A stretch of 64,000 nucleotides of DNA from Cavia porcellus (taxonomy: Eukaryota > Chordata > Mammalia > Rodentia > Caviidae), in NCBI RefSeq assembly GCF_034190915.1, contig NW_026947514.1, forward strand, positions 8,592,201-8,656,200. Direction: 5' to 3'. Positions 1-12,970 of the stretch are shown one piece after another. The notes below the pieces were generated by a model that was not told where the DNA came from, ran no database searches, and saw nothing but the letters and a program-made list of their open reading frames with translations. The translations under genes and the position numbers were made by a program. Every line of letters starts with the position of its first letter. Within the stretch, counting starts at the first letter, position 1.

Positions 1-69
1 TAAAAGAAGAGAAATTGATAAATGAGGTCAAATGGGTAAGAGAGAGATAAGGTAAGATCAAGAAGTACA

Positions 70-560
70 GAGAATGTTTACTTTTAAAAAACTTATTACA
101 GTAAAAGACATATTGCCACTAATTCCCTCCTTTAAAAAAAATCTTTCTTTGAAAACACTTATGCGGTCATTCTTGGCACTTTTCCAAAGCAGTTCTGGAA
201 GTCTTCTTCTGTTTCTTTCATTGGACTATCGTGGCTACCATGTCCTAACTCAATTAAAAACATTTACCTTCCATGGCCATTTTGACTTTGGGGAAGAGTC
301 CGAATTCGCATGGAGACCAATCTGTTGAACAGGGTGCACAGGGACACACCATAATGTTTTCACCAGCCTGCTTTTCTACTTGGCAGCAGCACTCACATTT
401 TTTTGATCATGCCCTGTGAAGACACTCACGAAAGAGGGCTTTCAGAACTGCTTCAGAAAATGGCAGGAATGATGGAATAAGTATGTCCAAAGTAACTATT
501 CTGAGGGGTTTAATGGTAGTGCGCCTTTACTGTAATAAATGTTTTACATATAGATTAACC
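70..560. mobile_element. Palindromic mariner-derived element, copy 1
   Basis: Decayed Tc1/mariner remnant. The left arm (about 70-330), read on the minus strand, resembles the C-terminal part of a mariner transposase (FPK.K..., then DFQNC-like, then KW-like). The right arm (about 415-500), read on the plus strand, gives FQNCFRKWQE and a following W-N-K, so the same C-terminal segment recurs in inverted orientation. Both ends carry a TTTACTGTAATAA-like terminal motif (about 90-105 and 528-541). The structure suggests a non-autonomous fold-back derivative. A second copy with the same layout is at 32,070. Confidence 0.65.
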
Positions 561-770
561 ATACATTGCGATCACTTCTCATACTTTTTATTCTAATTTT
601 TGCAGCCTTTTCCTTCATTTTCTGAATAGCATTCCTGTGTATGTTTATGTATCTACATTCATCTACTGACAGACATGGGTTGTTTAAATTGGCCATTGTG
701 AATAATGCTGCAATAAACACACAGGTGAGGGCATCCATTAGAGATACTGGTCTCAGTCATGACGGGTATT
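560..770 (-). mobile_element. L1 LINE 3' fragment (antisense)
   Basis: The plus strand reads like the reverse of an old mammalian L1 3' region: TTGGCCATTGTGAATAATG, then CTGCAATAAACAC, then AGAGATACTGGTCTCAGT. Diverged and truncated; no ORF. Confidence 0.6.
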
Positions 771-2375
771 ATTGAACCTTTTAAACTTCAGATTGTAATT
801 TAAATACTCCGTTCCTTTATATCTCCAAAGCACAATTACAATGGATCCTCTCTCAATTACCACTTGTACTTACGCCACAAAAACAGCTGGTGCCCAAGTC
901 TGTGTAGTCTTAGTCAAACAACAGCTCACTGAATTCATCAAGGATCCAGCTTCTTATTTTCTACCAGTCACCCAGCCCTAAGCCCGTGGGCACATGACTC
1001 TCCCTGGGCCAGCAGAGCGGGTTCATGCTAGTACAATGGCAAAAAGTTAGGACTTACATTTGGTGACAAAAAATAAATTCTTACTCTCCCTATGAACGTG
1101 GTACAAGAAATTATCAGCCCCATCTACTGCTCAAATTACCCTAGCCTTTGCAGAAGCCCAGCCTTAAAATAACTCTAGCACTGCAGACAGTAAAAATTAG
1201 AGAAATTGCGTTTTTGCTAATATCAATGATCTGCTGGGCTGCTGGATCTACCAACCTTAAAAACCCAGCCTCAATTATATGAGCCAACAAATTCCCTGAT
1301 TATACAAGCTAGCCTGAAATTTCTGAGACTCATGAACAAAACAAGTAAGTTAATACCCTAAATCACTATTATCTCTCCCTACAAAAAGTCTAGAAAGAGA
1401 AATAGGAAAGAATAGAAACAAACACAAAAGAAAGGATGGGCATGAAAGAGGAAAGGAAAAGGAAAAGTCAAGGACAGACACAAAGAAAGCCATCAGATCA
1501 GGAAGAAATAATGAAGAGATCCTGCTGCAACATCACAGGAAACTGAAAAGCTCTGCTGGAGAAAAGCCCTGAACCCAGCATCACTCCCACTTCAAGAAAC
1601 AAGGGAGGAATTCCATCTAGAAGTTTCTGAGACTTCTGAAGCAGAGATTTATTACTTGTCCTTATGAGTTTTTCTTTTTTCACATTCTGCTGTCTGTAAA
1701 TCGTTTTAAAATAACAAAGGATCAAATGCTTGTTTCAGAAACAAATTAAGGAAAACTTTGGACAGTTTTCCCTCTGTAGTAAGTCAAGGAAGGAAATATT
1801 GTTTGAAAACATGAAAGCAAGAATACAAAGAACAGGCAAGCCAGGGAAGCTGGTCCAAGATCAACAGGGCAGACCAAGACTCCAGCTGAAAAATAAAGAC
1901 ACTGATTGCCACTGATTCTCATGCCCTGTATCACGTCCAGACATCAACTTCACCCTGTGTGACAATCCTACTCCTACAAACGAGCAAGGTAAAAAGCTTG
2001 TGGAAGGAAGAGATGCAAATTGATTTACTGTCCAGGATACATTCCCAGAGTCTCAAGACACCAAAATCATTTGTTACCAAGACACTTTGCACAACTTTTC
2101 CTACCCCACCCTACAATCTGCACAAAATCTGAGAAAAAGGCGAGGTGCATGGGCCTCTTAAGAATCACAATAGTGGCTGGTAAGATTACAGATATGTACC
2201 ATTGTAAAAGGAGACATCAGAAACATGGCAACAAGGACATGAAATGTCATGATTAAAAGAAAAGACCTTATTTATTTTCATGAAACAAAACAAAATAAAC
2301 AAGCTATAATGAGTGATGCAAACTTTTAGAAGAGAATTTGTAGAAAATAAACTTGATTAAGAAATAGGGATTGAA

Positions 2376-2463
2376 GGCCAGGGAGTGAGCTCAGTAGTAT
2401 AAGCGCCTGCCTGGAGAGCACGAGGTCTTGAGTTTGTTCCCTATACCAAAAAAAAAGAAAAAG
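2376..2463 (+). mobile_element. ID SINE
   Basis: tRNA-Ala-derived SINE with diverged A box (GTGAGCTCAGTAGTATAAGC), B-box region GTTTGTTCCC and an A-rich tail. Diverged 5' end. Confidence 0.75.
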
Positions 2464-2651
2464 GAAATGAATCAAATCCCATTCTTTGTGCTATCTGATC
2501 TCTAAGGAGACTCTGAATATTACTGCCCTCTACTCAACACTGTACATCCTGCCCTCCTGGTCAGATCATTCACTCAGCGGGTAAAGCCGCCTCTGCTTTA
2601 TCACCATTCATCATTCATTCTCACAACTGAAGAGCAAATACCCTACTGCTC

Positions 2652-2750
2652 TGGCCTGGGGATTTAGCTCAGCGGCATAAGCACCTACCTGGCAAGCTCA
2701 AGGTTTGATCCTCAGCACCAAAAACAAAATACAAAACAAAACAAAAAAAA
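2652..2750 (+). mobile_element. ID SINE with target-site duplication
   Basis: Well-preserved head (GGGGATTTAGCTCAGCGGC), B-box-like GGTTTGATCCTC and an A-rich tail with C interruptions. Flanked by CCCTACTGCT (2,641-2,650) and CCCTATTGTT (2,751-2,760), an imperfect target-site duplication. Confidence 0.85.
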
Positions 2751-3860
2751 CCCTATTGTTCCTTAATGACCACCTAAATGTGTTTATTCCGGTATTTTAA
2801 TCCTATGTGTTCAACTCAATTCCCCCAGTTATACGTATGTAAATATAGATTGTCTAATTTCTACAAACTATAGCACACTTCAATTTTAAAACAATGCCTA
2901 CTCAGATAATTTCTTTTGAAACTCTATTCTTACTAACAAATTATCAATTAAATGGCACTACAATCTTGTACAGGTGCTGAATAGCTCCTCATTGCATTGC
3001 TCTCTACATACTGAACCACACCCAGGACACGGCAAACAAACAACGAGGAATAGCAACAGGGTGCCTGAGTGTTTCAGCAGTCTCTAGCCGAGCTCACCAT
3101 TCCTGCTGCGTTACACCCGTTCACAGAGCCACACGCCAACACACCTGTCCTCGTACGGAAAGCACGCTCCAGAAGAACGAAATGTGTGTCTCGTTCTCTG
3201 TATCTCTTAAATTTCCTACTAGACTATTCCACATATACATTCAAGTAAGTATCTTACAAAGTGAGTCAAAGACTCATGAATGTCCACACGATAAAGCACA
3301 GCAGAGAATCACGGAAGGTTCCCTGTGATTTCTATTTTGATTTAAAAATGCATGCCTACCAATTCCTACCAGCCCTGGAGAATGAATGAGGGAGAAGAGA
3401 TTTACAAGGGCATTGAAGGTAGCAATTGTAACCCTTTCAGTTACACTTTCCATACAGTCATAGCATTTAAAGTGATTTTTATTCATTTCAGGTATGGTGG
3501 CTGGCCCCAGTAATGTACTTTCCAGTTAGGAAAAGTGAGATAATCTAACAACGTAAAATCAGAAAAACATGTAATTTTCCAATTCTTACTTTCTTTAGCA
3601 TTTTTGACCATATTTTTTTCAACCTGGCCTTAATTTAAAAAAAAAAAAGCAAGCCTGACTTGCCCTGGTAAGAAAAAGATCTACGGTTTCATAGATGAAC
3701 TTACTATCCTTGACTGCTTTGGAAGAACCAAGAAGTGACTTCAATTGATTGTTTTTCAACTGCAGGTCTTAAATACCTTGTCAAGTAATCTATACTCACG
3801 AGACTGTCTGGTGAGACTGTCTCATGGCTTGTCTACACTATTTACAGAGAGGTAATCTAG

Positions 3861-3950
3861 CAGGAGCAGGGATATAATCAGTGGTAGAATGTCTGTCTCG
3901 CAGTGTGTGCCCCTGGGTTCAATCCCAGCACCACAAACAAAGAAAAATAA
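3861..3950 (+). mobile_element. ID SINE (diverged)
   Basis: ID-like copy: GCAGGGATATAATCAGTGGT, B box GGGTTCAATCCC, then an A-rich tail. An older subfamily than the GCGGCATAAGC type. Confidence 0.7.
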
Positions 3951-4701
3951 CTTTGTAAAACACAAGGATAAACTCTGCGACTTTCCACATATGATAAATC
4001 AGAAATTTACCATCTTACTGTTTAAGATCTCTACGTTGCTGTAGTCTGAACTGTATTTTGACAATGTGGTAGCAATTTATTGGAAAAATCACAGCATGGC
4101 CAAGTGTCTGCTCTAAAAATGCAAAAACAGCCAAGTATGAATCCCTGCAAACTGAACATACACAAGGGAGCCCACTTACAAAGCTGGATAAAAGGCCATT
4201 ATTTTGCAGTAAATTTTAAACAAAAGACATTGGGTCATGTTAGGGAGCAAGTTTTACCCTAAAACAAAGAACAAGAGAATGAGCAGCAAAAATAACACGC
4301 CACCCTGCCACAGGCTAGGGAAAAAGCTAGAGAAAAGCCCCAGGAAAAATTTCAAGAACACAAAAGAATCAAAGTACATAAATTTTAAAGACCATGTACC
4401 ATAGGTGATAGAAAAATGTAGAAATAATTATGTATTTTTCCTAAATTCATATTCAAAAGAAAGAAAGCAGTGCACCATAGAGGTACTTGGCTGAGAAATC
4501 TAAATCTAGTGGTAAGTCTAATACATGAATGAATCCAATTTCCCAAAATGAAATTAGAAACACAAGTTCAAAAAACAGTTAAATCTTTACTATAAGCTCT
4601 TGATAGAATGGTATATGAATTAAAGAATTGACAAACACAGCTAACAGAGTTAGGGAGAAATTTAAATTTGGGGTGCTTCTCCTAAAGCAAAAACAAAGAA
4701 A

Positions 4702-4846
4702 GCACTGGGCATGGTGGTGCACACCTGTAATCCCAGCACTTGGAAGGCTGAGGCAGAAAGATCTCTACAAATTCAAGGTCAGCCTTGGCTACAGAGTCCA
4801 AGCCTGGACTACATAGTGAGACTCTGTCTCACAAAAACAAAAACAA
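4702..4846 (+). mobile_element. B1 SINE
   Basis: 7SL-derived monomer with GGGCATGGTGGTGCACACC, TGTAATCCCAGCACTTGGAA, GGCTGAGGCAG and the downstream GACTCTGTCTC end with an A tail. Typical rodent B1 organisation. Confidence 0.92.
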
Positions 4847-5998
4847 CTAAGTAAGTACTGATATGAAAAGCTTAACTTAATCAAAACATACTGATTTTTC
4901 TTAGCTATAATACCAGATTTTATCTATCCTCATGAGCTTACTACAATGCCTATGCTATCAAAAGCTCAGAAAAGATACATCTCATAATGATTTTACTTAA
5001 TCTAGAGAAACCCTAAAATATGCTGGTCAACCTCACTGGGAAAAGAAAGTTTAAAACACGAAAATGGAACTAAGTAGGCACACACTTTGCTACATTAAAA
5101 ATGAACCCACACACAGAAAGACCCTAGCTGTTAACAACTCCCTTCCACCCACTTTTCTACATTAATAACAGAATATTTTAGAATCTCGCTCTCTTCAGCT
5201 AATTCCTAAATCAAGGTGCTGCTCTGGCCTCTTCACAGGCAGTCACTTCTTCCAGATGCCATCCCAGGTAGGCAGCTACAGCACCACCAGGAACCTAGAA
5301 ACTAGCCAACCACCAGCCTTCCTCCTCCTCTCCAGGCTTCTGGACAGTGACCGGACCACGGAGGAGCACACTGCTAGTGGGTAAACCCACAAACGAGTTC
5401 AGAGCCAGGTGGAGCCGCACAGAAGAGGCAGGACCTGGAAGGGCACCTTCTACCTCGGCTCCTCCTCTCCTTCTGGTTCCTGGCCACCCTGACTTGAGCA
5501 CCCTTCCTCAGGGATGTGTCCTTCCACTGTGCTGTTTCCCATTTGAAGCCTGCAGACCAACGACGGAAACTTCTAAAACTGAGTCAGAATATGCTCTCCT
5601 TCCTCAGGTTGTGTGTGCCAGACAGTGTGGCTCAGGCAGGATTAACATGACTAATATATCTGTATGACAGCAATGTCTGACTGTCCTGAAGATCAAGTGA
5701 GATTTTAAACCTAGTCAGGAGAAGTAACTGAGTGGAGCACAGAAAATGTTCAATAAATATAGTTTTTTTTTTTTAAAAGCACTATCTTTATCTAGAACCA
5801 CTGTTTATAAACAATTCTTATTAAAATGTTAACCCCTAAATGAAAACCTAAAATGCTTCATTACTCCTACAATTCAGCATACAAAATGCAATCTCATATA
5901 TTTTTAAAATATACACAATTTTATACAGTACTTGCGGCTACATCACCCTGAAATAAAACCACAAGTCCTTAAGGGGATCAGAACACACTACCCTTTTT

Positions 5999-6105
5999 AG
6001 GGGGATGGAAGCTAAGTTGCCTAGGCTGGCCTGGATACTGACAGCCTGCTACCTCAGCCTCCCACCTGGCTGAGGTTACATGAACATGTGGACAGCCTAC
6101 TGGTT
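5999..6105 (-). mobile_element. B1-like SINE fragment
   Basis: The plus strand shows TTGCCTAGGCTGGCC and CTACCTCAGCCTCCCACCTG, the reverse of a 7SL-derived SINE. Diverged. Confidence 0.5.
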
Positions 6106-6199
6106 TTCTTTAGAAGCAGTAAATAAATAACAAAGAAAAAAACAGAAAAGACTATGTGCTACTTACTGCCTAGGTAGATAACATTAAAACCATTTCACA

Positions 6200-6287
6200 G
6201 GGCTGGGGATTTAGCTTAGTGGCATAAGCACCTGCCTGGCAAGCACGAGATCATGAATTCGATCCCTGGTACAAAAAAAAATTTTTT
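6200..6287 (+). mobile_element. ID SINE
   Basis: GGCTGGGGATTTAGCTTAGT head, GGCATAAGCACCTGCCTGGC, B box TTCGATCCCTGG and an A tail. Among the better preserved ID copies in the window. Confidence 0.92.
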
Positions 6288-7421
6288 TTCACTAAACTTT
6301 TCTAGGCAATGCAATGTGACATACAGGGACAAAAATTAGTAATAATTAAATAACTAAACTTTGAAAATGCAAAATACAAAATAAAAAGACAAGGAATATC
6401 CAAAATATCCACAGCACATAAAATAAATGTCAAGGGCTTATCAACTATTATTCAATGAGTATGTATTATGAAAAAAATCTTACCTCAAACCAAAATTTGA
6501 GATACTAATGAGAAAACAAGTGGGATAGTAATTTCAAGAATTTAAACTGTAGTATCTTTAGATAGTTCAATACAAATAACGAAATACCATACATACATTT
6601 TACTTATACTTGTTTTACCTGTCATTAATCTATCCTGCAGCATTACCACAAAATCTTCAAATGAATATTTTCTCTTCTTTTTTAAAATAAAAAATGTTCC
6701 CTTCACCATTTCTCTATGATGGCAAAAAATAAATAAAAATAAAAAATAAAAAAAAAATAAGCTCACCCGACCCATCCCCATCTATGTCTAAGAATGAATG
6801 AAAGAACCGTTTGTCAAACCGCAGTGCATTTTACATGATGGAACTAAGTTCAGGCATTGAAAGTGATGATAGTTTGTACTGAGCAAAAATGCCTACACTG
6901 TGGCTTGAAAACAGCACAATACTTTTATAGTCAGATGACAATCTCAGTTAAAAACTAACAAAAGGGAAAAAAATCAAAGAGAGGAGAAAAAAATTTCACC
7001 CAAAAATGAACAATGGGATTACTACAGTGAGTGACTTCATTTTACTTTAAACTTTTCTGTATTTCAAAACTCCCTACAGTTGAACACATAGAGCTGGGGA
7101 TGATGTCCATGAAGACCACAGCTAAGAGACCCTGGTTTAGGTAATAAAGACACCTCCCCTCTGAACCACTAGTCGCACTGCCATTTGCCCAGTACCTACC
7201 TCTCCATAGCTTCCCTTCTCCTCTTCACGCGTGCCTCTGTGAGCCAAGAGCTTTCCAGAGTTCCCTAACCCTACAGCACACGTGTACTATTTAGATTTCA
7301 ACACAACCATGCCTGCCTGAAGATAGATCTGCCCAAAATTAAAGCAGAGCACAGGTCATATACTATTTGAACAAAGGCCATCCATCAAATTTTCATATGA
7401 AAAGTATCTCTAAGGCTGTCA

Positions 7422-7479
7422 TTTCTTCTTCTTCTTCTTCTTCTTCTTCTTCTTCTTCTTCTTCTTCTTCTTCTTCTTC
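7422..7479. repeat. (TTC)19 / (GAA)19 microsatellite
   Basis: About 19 uninterrupted TTC units on the plus strand. The DICER1 transcript would carry GAA. Pure homopurine-homopyrimidine triplets can form triplexes and are length-unstable. Located about 7.5 kb into DICER1 intron 1. Confidence 0.95.
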
Positions 7480-7611
7480 GTTTTCTTCTTTTTGTATTTT
7501 CTACTTTTGAGAAGACTTTAAACAACTCAAATTATTTTGGTAAGTCAGTGTCTCTCTCTTTGGTACCTCAAACCCAAAGAAGAGCCAGCTAGAAACTGTC
7601 AAAGACAGAAG

Positions 7612-7800
7612 CAACTGGGTATGGTGGCACATGCCTGTAAGAGCTCAGACCGGAGAATGGCAAGCTCAAGGTCAGCCTAGACAACTTAGCATGCTCTCAT
7701 CTCAAAATAAAAATTTTTTAAAAAGCCTCAGGAGGTGGCTTAGTGGTAGAGCACGTGATCAGCATGTACAAGGCCCTAGGTTCAATCTTCAACACCACAG
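7612..7800 (+). mobile_element. B1-ID dimeric SINE
   Basis: A shortened B1 unit (GGGTATGGTGGCACATGCC ... CATCTCAAAATAAAAA) is followed directly by an ID-like unit (GGTGGCTTAGTGGTAGAGCA ... GGTTCAATCTTCAACACC). The same B1-then-ID order recurs elsewhere in the window, marking a composite SINE family. Confidence 0.75.
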
Positions 7801-8937
7801 TGGCAGGGAGGACAGATGGACAGATTGACAAACAGCATCAGTCTGTACAGTGTTTAATTTTGACATCATCCCAACTGTACTCATTCTATTCCTTGCCAGG
7901 TAACTCCTAACTATTACAAAATTCTTTTCCACTGTAGTGCTAAGTAATCTGACTGTTGCCTTAAAGATATTTCAGAAACAAAGTTCTCAAAAGTTACAGA
8001 CTCAGTATTTTTTAACTTTAATTTTCCATTTCAGAAACTGTATTTTGTCAAGTTTAAAATTCACATAAAACTATTCAATATTTACTAACAAAACCAACGG
8101 GAGTGACAGAAAAATCATCATATTTATAATTTTTAACCAAGATATCAGTAACTGAAGCAAGAATGAATAATGAAAGCCCAAGTCATGAGTGAAGATTAAA
8201 AAGTCTGAAAGTATCTCTGCACAGACACTACTTATAACCAATATTGGTGACTTCACAGTGGAAAAAACCAGAGAACCTCACAGATATTACCTTAACCCAA
8301 GTGAGGAAATTAAGATTCCCAACACTATCACAAACTCACAACATGTATCTCACGCAGTTTTCCTGCCCAAAGTGCAAAACCTGAATGTAATGATGAGAAA
8401 AAATACAGACCAAGTCTGAGGCTCATTTTACAGAACTGGTTAGTACTCATCAAAAACGTCAGCAGCATAAAAGACAAAAGCTGACAGGAAAGAGACATGA
8501 CAACTAAAGGCGAGGCACAATCCTAGACAATCATCATAACATCTTATTTCTTTAGTGAAATGGAAAATGCTATTGTAAATGGTTGTCTTAACAGGACTCA
8601 CACATATTGATGTAAACTGCCCACCTGAGCACTGACTGCTTAAACAAGACACTGATTACACACATTTGCTCGTGTGTTTATTTTATGTACACATTTTCAT
8701 ATTTACTTATAATATATTGCACACACATTTTAACCACCCAACTATACTAAAGGGGATTTAAAAATTACTTTTCTCCCTATTCTTAGGCAAAATATGGTCT
8801 CAACAAATGCAGTAAAACAGTAAAAATGCCTGGAATGCTCCTGGTGTTTGGCAAAAAGAGAAGGTACTTTGCAAACACTCCAGTATCGTCCTTCTTCATC
8901 ATACGTCAAGGGGAGCTTTTTCTAATAAATATTGAGG

Positions 8938-9012
8938 CTTTTTTTTTTTTCTTTTTCTCTTTTTATTGGTACCGAGGATCAAACTCACGACCACCTGCTT
9001 GCAATAAATACA
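8938..9012 (-). mobile_element. ID SINE, truncated
   Basis: A poly-T tail followed by TTATTGGTACCGAGGATC and ACTCACGACCACCTGCTTGC is the 3' half of an antisense ID element. The 5' half is missing. Confidence 0.75.
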
Positions 9013-9167
9013 TCCCAGAAGACAAGCACTATTCGGCAAAGCCTCCACTGTTGTTTTATTGAAGGTTGGAAACTAAAGCCCATATAACACATAAGCAATA
9101 AGGAGTTACTCTTAAGATGCTAACATGATTTAGAAACTTCAGCTTGCTAAACTCAACTTCAATGTCA

Positions 9168-9385
9168 ACTTTTTTTTCTTTTCCTTTTTTGTTTCCCCTC
9201 AGTTCTGAGGGGTTGAGCCCAGGATCTACCTCCTCACTGAGCTACAATCCCAGCCTTTTAAGTTTTTTTTAAAATTTTTTAAAATTTTGACACAGGGTCT
9301 AAACTGTCAAGGTGGGTCCTTGAACCTGGGTCCTCCCTCCTCATCTTCTCACAATGCGAGGATTACAAGCACTGCACCCAGCTTA
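9168..9385 (-). mobile_element. B1-ID dimeric SINE
   Basis: Antisense copy: a poly-T/ID part (GAGCCCAGGATCTACCTCC ... GAGCTACAATCCCAGCC) followed by an antisense B1 part with TTGACACAGGGTCT, a CTTGAACCTGGGTCC segment and GGATTACAAGCACTGCACCC. Read on the minus strand the order is B1 then ID. Confidence 0.7.
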
Positions 9386-12300
9386 AATACCAATTTGGGT
9401 TGTCCTATTACTTGTTACGTACTTTTTATCAACAGAATTTCTGCAATTACCTTTAAAATACAATTAGGGCTGGGCTAAGATTAATAAATTGAGTTTATTA
9501 TTTGTAACATACATGTAAAGATTTAGAATTTAGGATTTGGGTTTATTTTCCTTCTTAATGTTTGGCTATATGATAACAATGACTCTAAAATATTGGGTAA
9601 TAGCAACGTAGTGTTATATATAAAATATAGTAAGCTTTTACAATTAAAATATGAAGTACATGTGATAAATTAAAACCAAATTTAGAAGCCCAGAGTTACT
9701 TGTAATCACCAAGCAAGTTTGTTAGAAGTAAAATCAAAGTAGAAAAGAACAGGTTTCTTAAGTGCCACATATTTTAAACGGCTCAGTTCCATCAACCATA
9801 TCTGCCTATTGTCCAGAATTTCCTTGCTCCCTATTACATGTGTACATGCTGCCATAGCTAAATCCACTGTCTGTGGATGGGATTCAATGCACCTCTTACA
9901 ATTTTATAAGTATGCACATGTACATTTTTTTTCCAGGTTTAAGATTCATTTTTTCTGCAAGAATCTCCAATTTCTAAGAATTACTGGTCTACATTAATCA
10001 GATTGGTTTGAAGTATTCTGAGGTAATGACTTTACTCATGTATAACAGATAAATACGGTATTCAGAGAAACCTGGAGATGCTTAAGGAACTATCACACTT
10101 GGTATCACCATTATAAAGATCCAACTTAAAGGACTTAACCAAAAGTCTCATAGAAAAGTTGTTCATAAAATACAAGTACAAGCTCTTTTTACCTTCTGTC
10201 ATAAAACTGGACATGCTTATCAATATTAGTGATTTTGGGAATAGCTACATCTAATTACATAAGAATATACAAAATTTTCTCTGAAACACATATTTGAAGA
10301 AAAATAGTATTATCCAAATATTATCAAGCACAAGTTACATGGCAGAACTGGGCTGAAACACAGGAATCTCAAAATATCTCCAAGTGTATTAGGAAAGTCT
10401 ACTGCCTTTCTCTTCCTCTTCGACTAAGCTTATTGTTCTAACTCCTTAATTAAAGAACCTTTTAACATCATTTCAAGATCAATTCTTAAACTAAGATTCT
10501 TCCTGCACTATTCAAGTACATTTCTTAAAATTCTGAACTCGTTAACTGACTTTGTTCAATTTCCTAATCCCCAAGATTAGATTGTTTTTAAAATCTCTAC
10601 TTTATTGCATACTCTAAGCTATCCCTTGAAACAAAACAATCCTAGGTTAGCCCACTTTAACAATGATAAAGTACACACAAAATACCAATGAAACTCCAAC
10701 AGTACCGCAATTCTTATCACTTCTTTCTGCCTAAGTCGCTATTACACAAATGGGATCTGCAAAAGGAGAGTAAGTATTGTGATCTGTCCAAAATAAAAAG
10801 TAACCATCTTTTAAAAACACATAATATTCAAGCAATATTACTCCCCACAAAACTATTTTAGCTTCTAATCTTCAAAAAGTATTACATAAACTAATATCCT
10901 CACTCAACAAAACTGAACAGTCTATAGATCAAACACTGTATCTAGAAATGAAGACGCATGAGGTACTCAATCCTTACTATTCTATAAACCTTTTATTAAG
11001 GTAGCCAAGAAAATTTTACGTCACTACAGGCCTCAAAAAACAAAACTGCAGCCCCCGTAAGCTGGTCATGCCTCATTTCTAGTAAAAGACACATGGCAGT
11101 CTTCACTGAATGCCTCATGGTGGCCTTTTAGCCACTTACTTACACCACAGAACTACGTGTTAATGGGCAGTGCCTTAGGAAAGCAGGAAAGTAGCCTTTT
11201 TTTTTTTCTGATCACTATTTTTTCTTCTTTTCAATTATATTCACAGAACTGTCTCCATTGCATGATTTGTAAGGGGGGAAAAAGAATGAAAAAATGGAGG
11301 AGGGGAAGAAGGGAAGGAAAGATGGAAAAGAAAAGTGATCCTTCAGGATAAGAGCCAAGTCACATGAACCACTATGTTCCCAAAGTACCTTCTCCCAAAA
11401 TCTACACATAGCAGGGACAGGATGGAGTGAATATTGTTAAACAAAAAAACAAGGTGAATGAAATTTGCTATGGGTGTCAAAGCTCAGAAATTTGAAGAGA
11501 TTTTTAATTCTCAATTTCATGTGACATTATATACATAGCACGTGTTTAACAAATTAGTGAGAGTAAACATCTATATTCAGCTCATACAAGCCAGTCCATC
11601 TTTTTAGACTAAAATATATACTCCTCCAGAAAATAACCACAGAATCTGGAAAATCCCACTGGTCTATCCTGTCCAGAAGATGGTCTACTCCTAGATGGGT
11701 TGTTATTTGGCATTGGTGAAAAGCTCAATGAGACAACTGGTGTTTGAGGGACCTCACTTGAAAGATAAATTAACTCCAATGAATGAAACCATCAGAATCA
11801 TGCACATCTATTTTACTAAAGCTTTTCTAGTACTTCTAAGGCTTTTCTCCAGTCCTACAATGGCAGGTGAAAAACGTTTCTCCATCACCTGTAAAATGTG
11901 AAACACTTTCTCCCTGCATCATTAATATTATATTATATAAAAGTTCAACAGATTAATTCTTCATACAAGAAAAGTGTCTGCTTCTCCTAAATGGCATCCT
12001 TCTTCTCATTAATCAATGCCAACAATAATTCTATTTCCTCTTTCATTTTGCCATACTAGAAGAGAAAGACTTTAGTTACACAGAGGCCCTGAGTTATCTT
12101 GCGGTCACCCGCTCACCCGGTTCTCTCCCTGCACTCTCTTCATGTTACCATTACACTACCACGGTCCTCTAAAGAACCTCCCCATTATCGCTGAGAACAT
12201 CTTAAATCCTTCCCAAAGAAGACAGATTATAAACTACTATACTAAATGGTTATCTCTGAATAGAATGTTCTAATATTACAGTCTCCTTAACAGAAATTAG

Positions 12301-12639
12301 TAAGAACTGAAGACAACTGTGCATCCCACAAAGGATCTGGTAAACATGAAAGAACCAAAAACAAGGGCTAAAAGGTCCAAGTCCCACAGGCTACAGAGGT
12401 GGAACATCAAGGACACAAACCTGCCTTCAAGACTACAGACTACTTTGAGAGGCCCAAAGTGAGTAAGGGGGACATTTTTGCAAAGCAACCTGTAAATAAG
12501 AGACAGTATAATATCCATGCTTCCTCCACTGGGCTTTCAGGGATGAGCTAAACTTGTAAAGGCACAAAAAGCAAGGTAAACAAAGTAAGTCACTTGGCTC
12601 CAACTTTCTGTTTATACAACTTAAAAAGAGATTCTAGCA

Positions 12640-12970
12640 GTGTGCTCTGGCATTCAATAAAGCACATCACTCAGAACACATAAAAAGACAAATACTCATG
12701 ACTCCATTTCTGTAAGCTTCCTAGAGAGATCAAATTCATAGAGAGGGGAAAACTTGCGGTTACCCAGCATGGTAGGAAGTTACAATGCAGAATCTGTATT
12801 TAATTGGGTACAGAGTTTCAGCTGGGGAAGATGAAAAAGTCTGAGATGGATGGCTTGGAGAAAGACTGTGAAACAACACAAATGCACTTAATGCAACTAA
12901 ATTACATACTTAGAATGGCTAAAATGGTGAGTATTATGTGTATTTCACAATGTTAAAAGAAATCAGAAAT
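12640..12970 (+). mobile_element. L1 LINE 3' end fragment
   Basis: Reads like the 3'UTR of an old L1: TTCATAGAGAGGGG, then TTGGGTACAGAGTTTCAG, then AAGATGAAAAAGTCTGAGAT, then ACTTAATGCAACTAAATTAC, ending near TATGTGTATTTCACAATG. No ORF. Confidence 0.7.
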
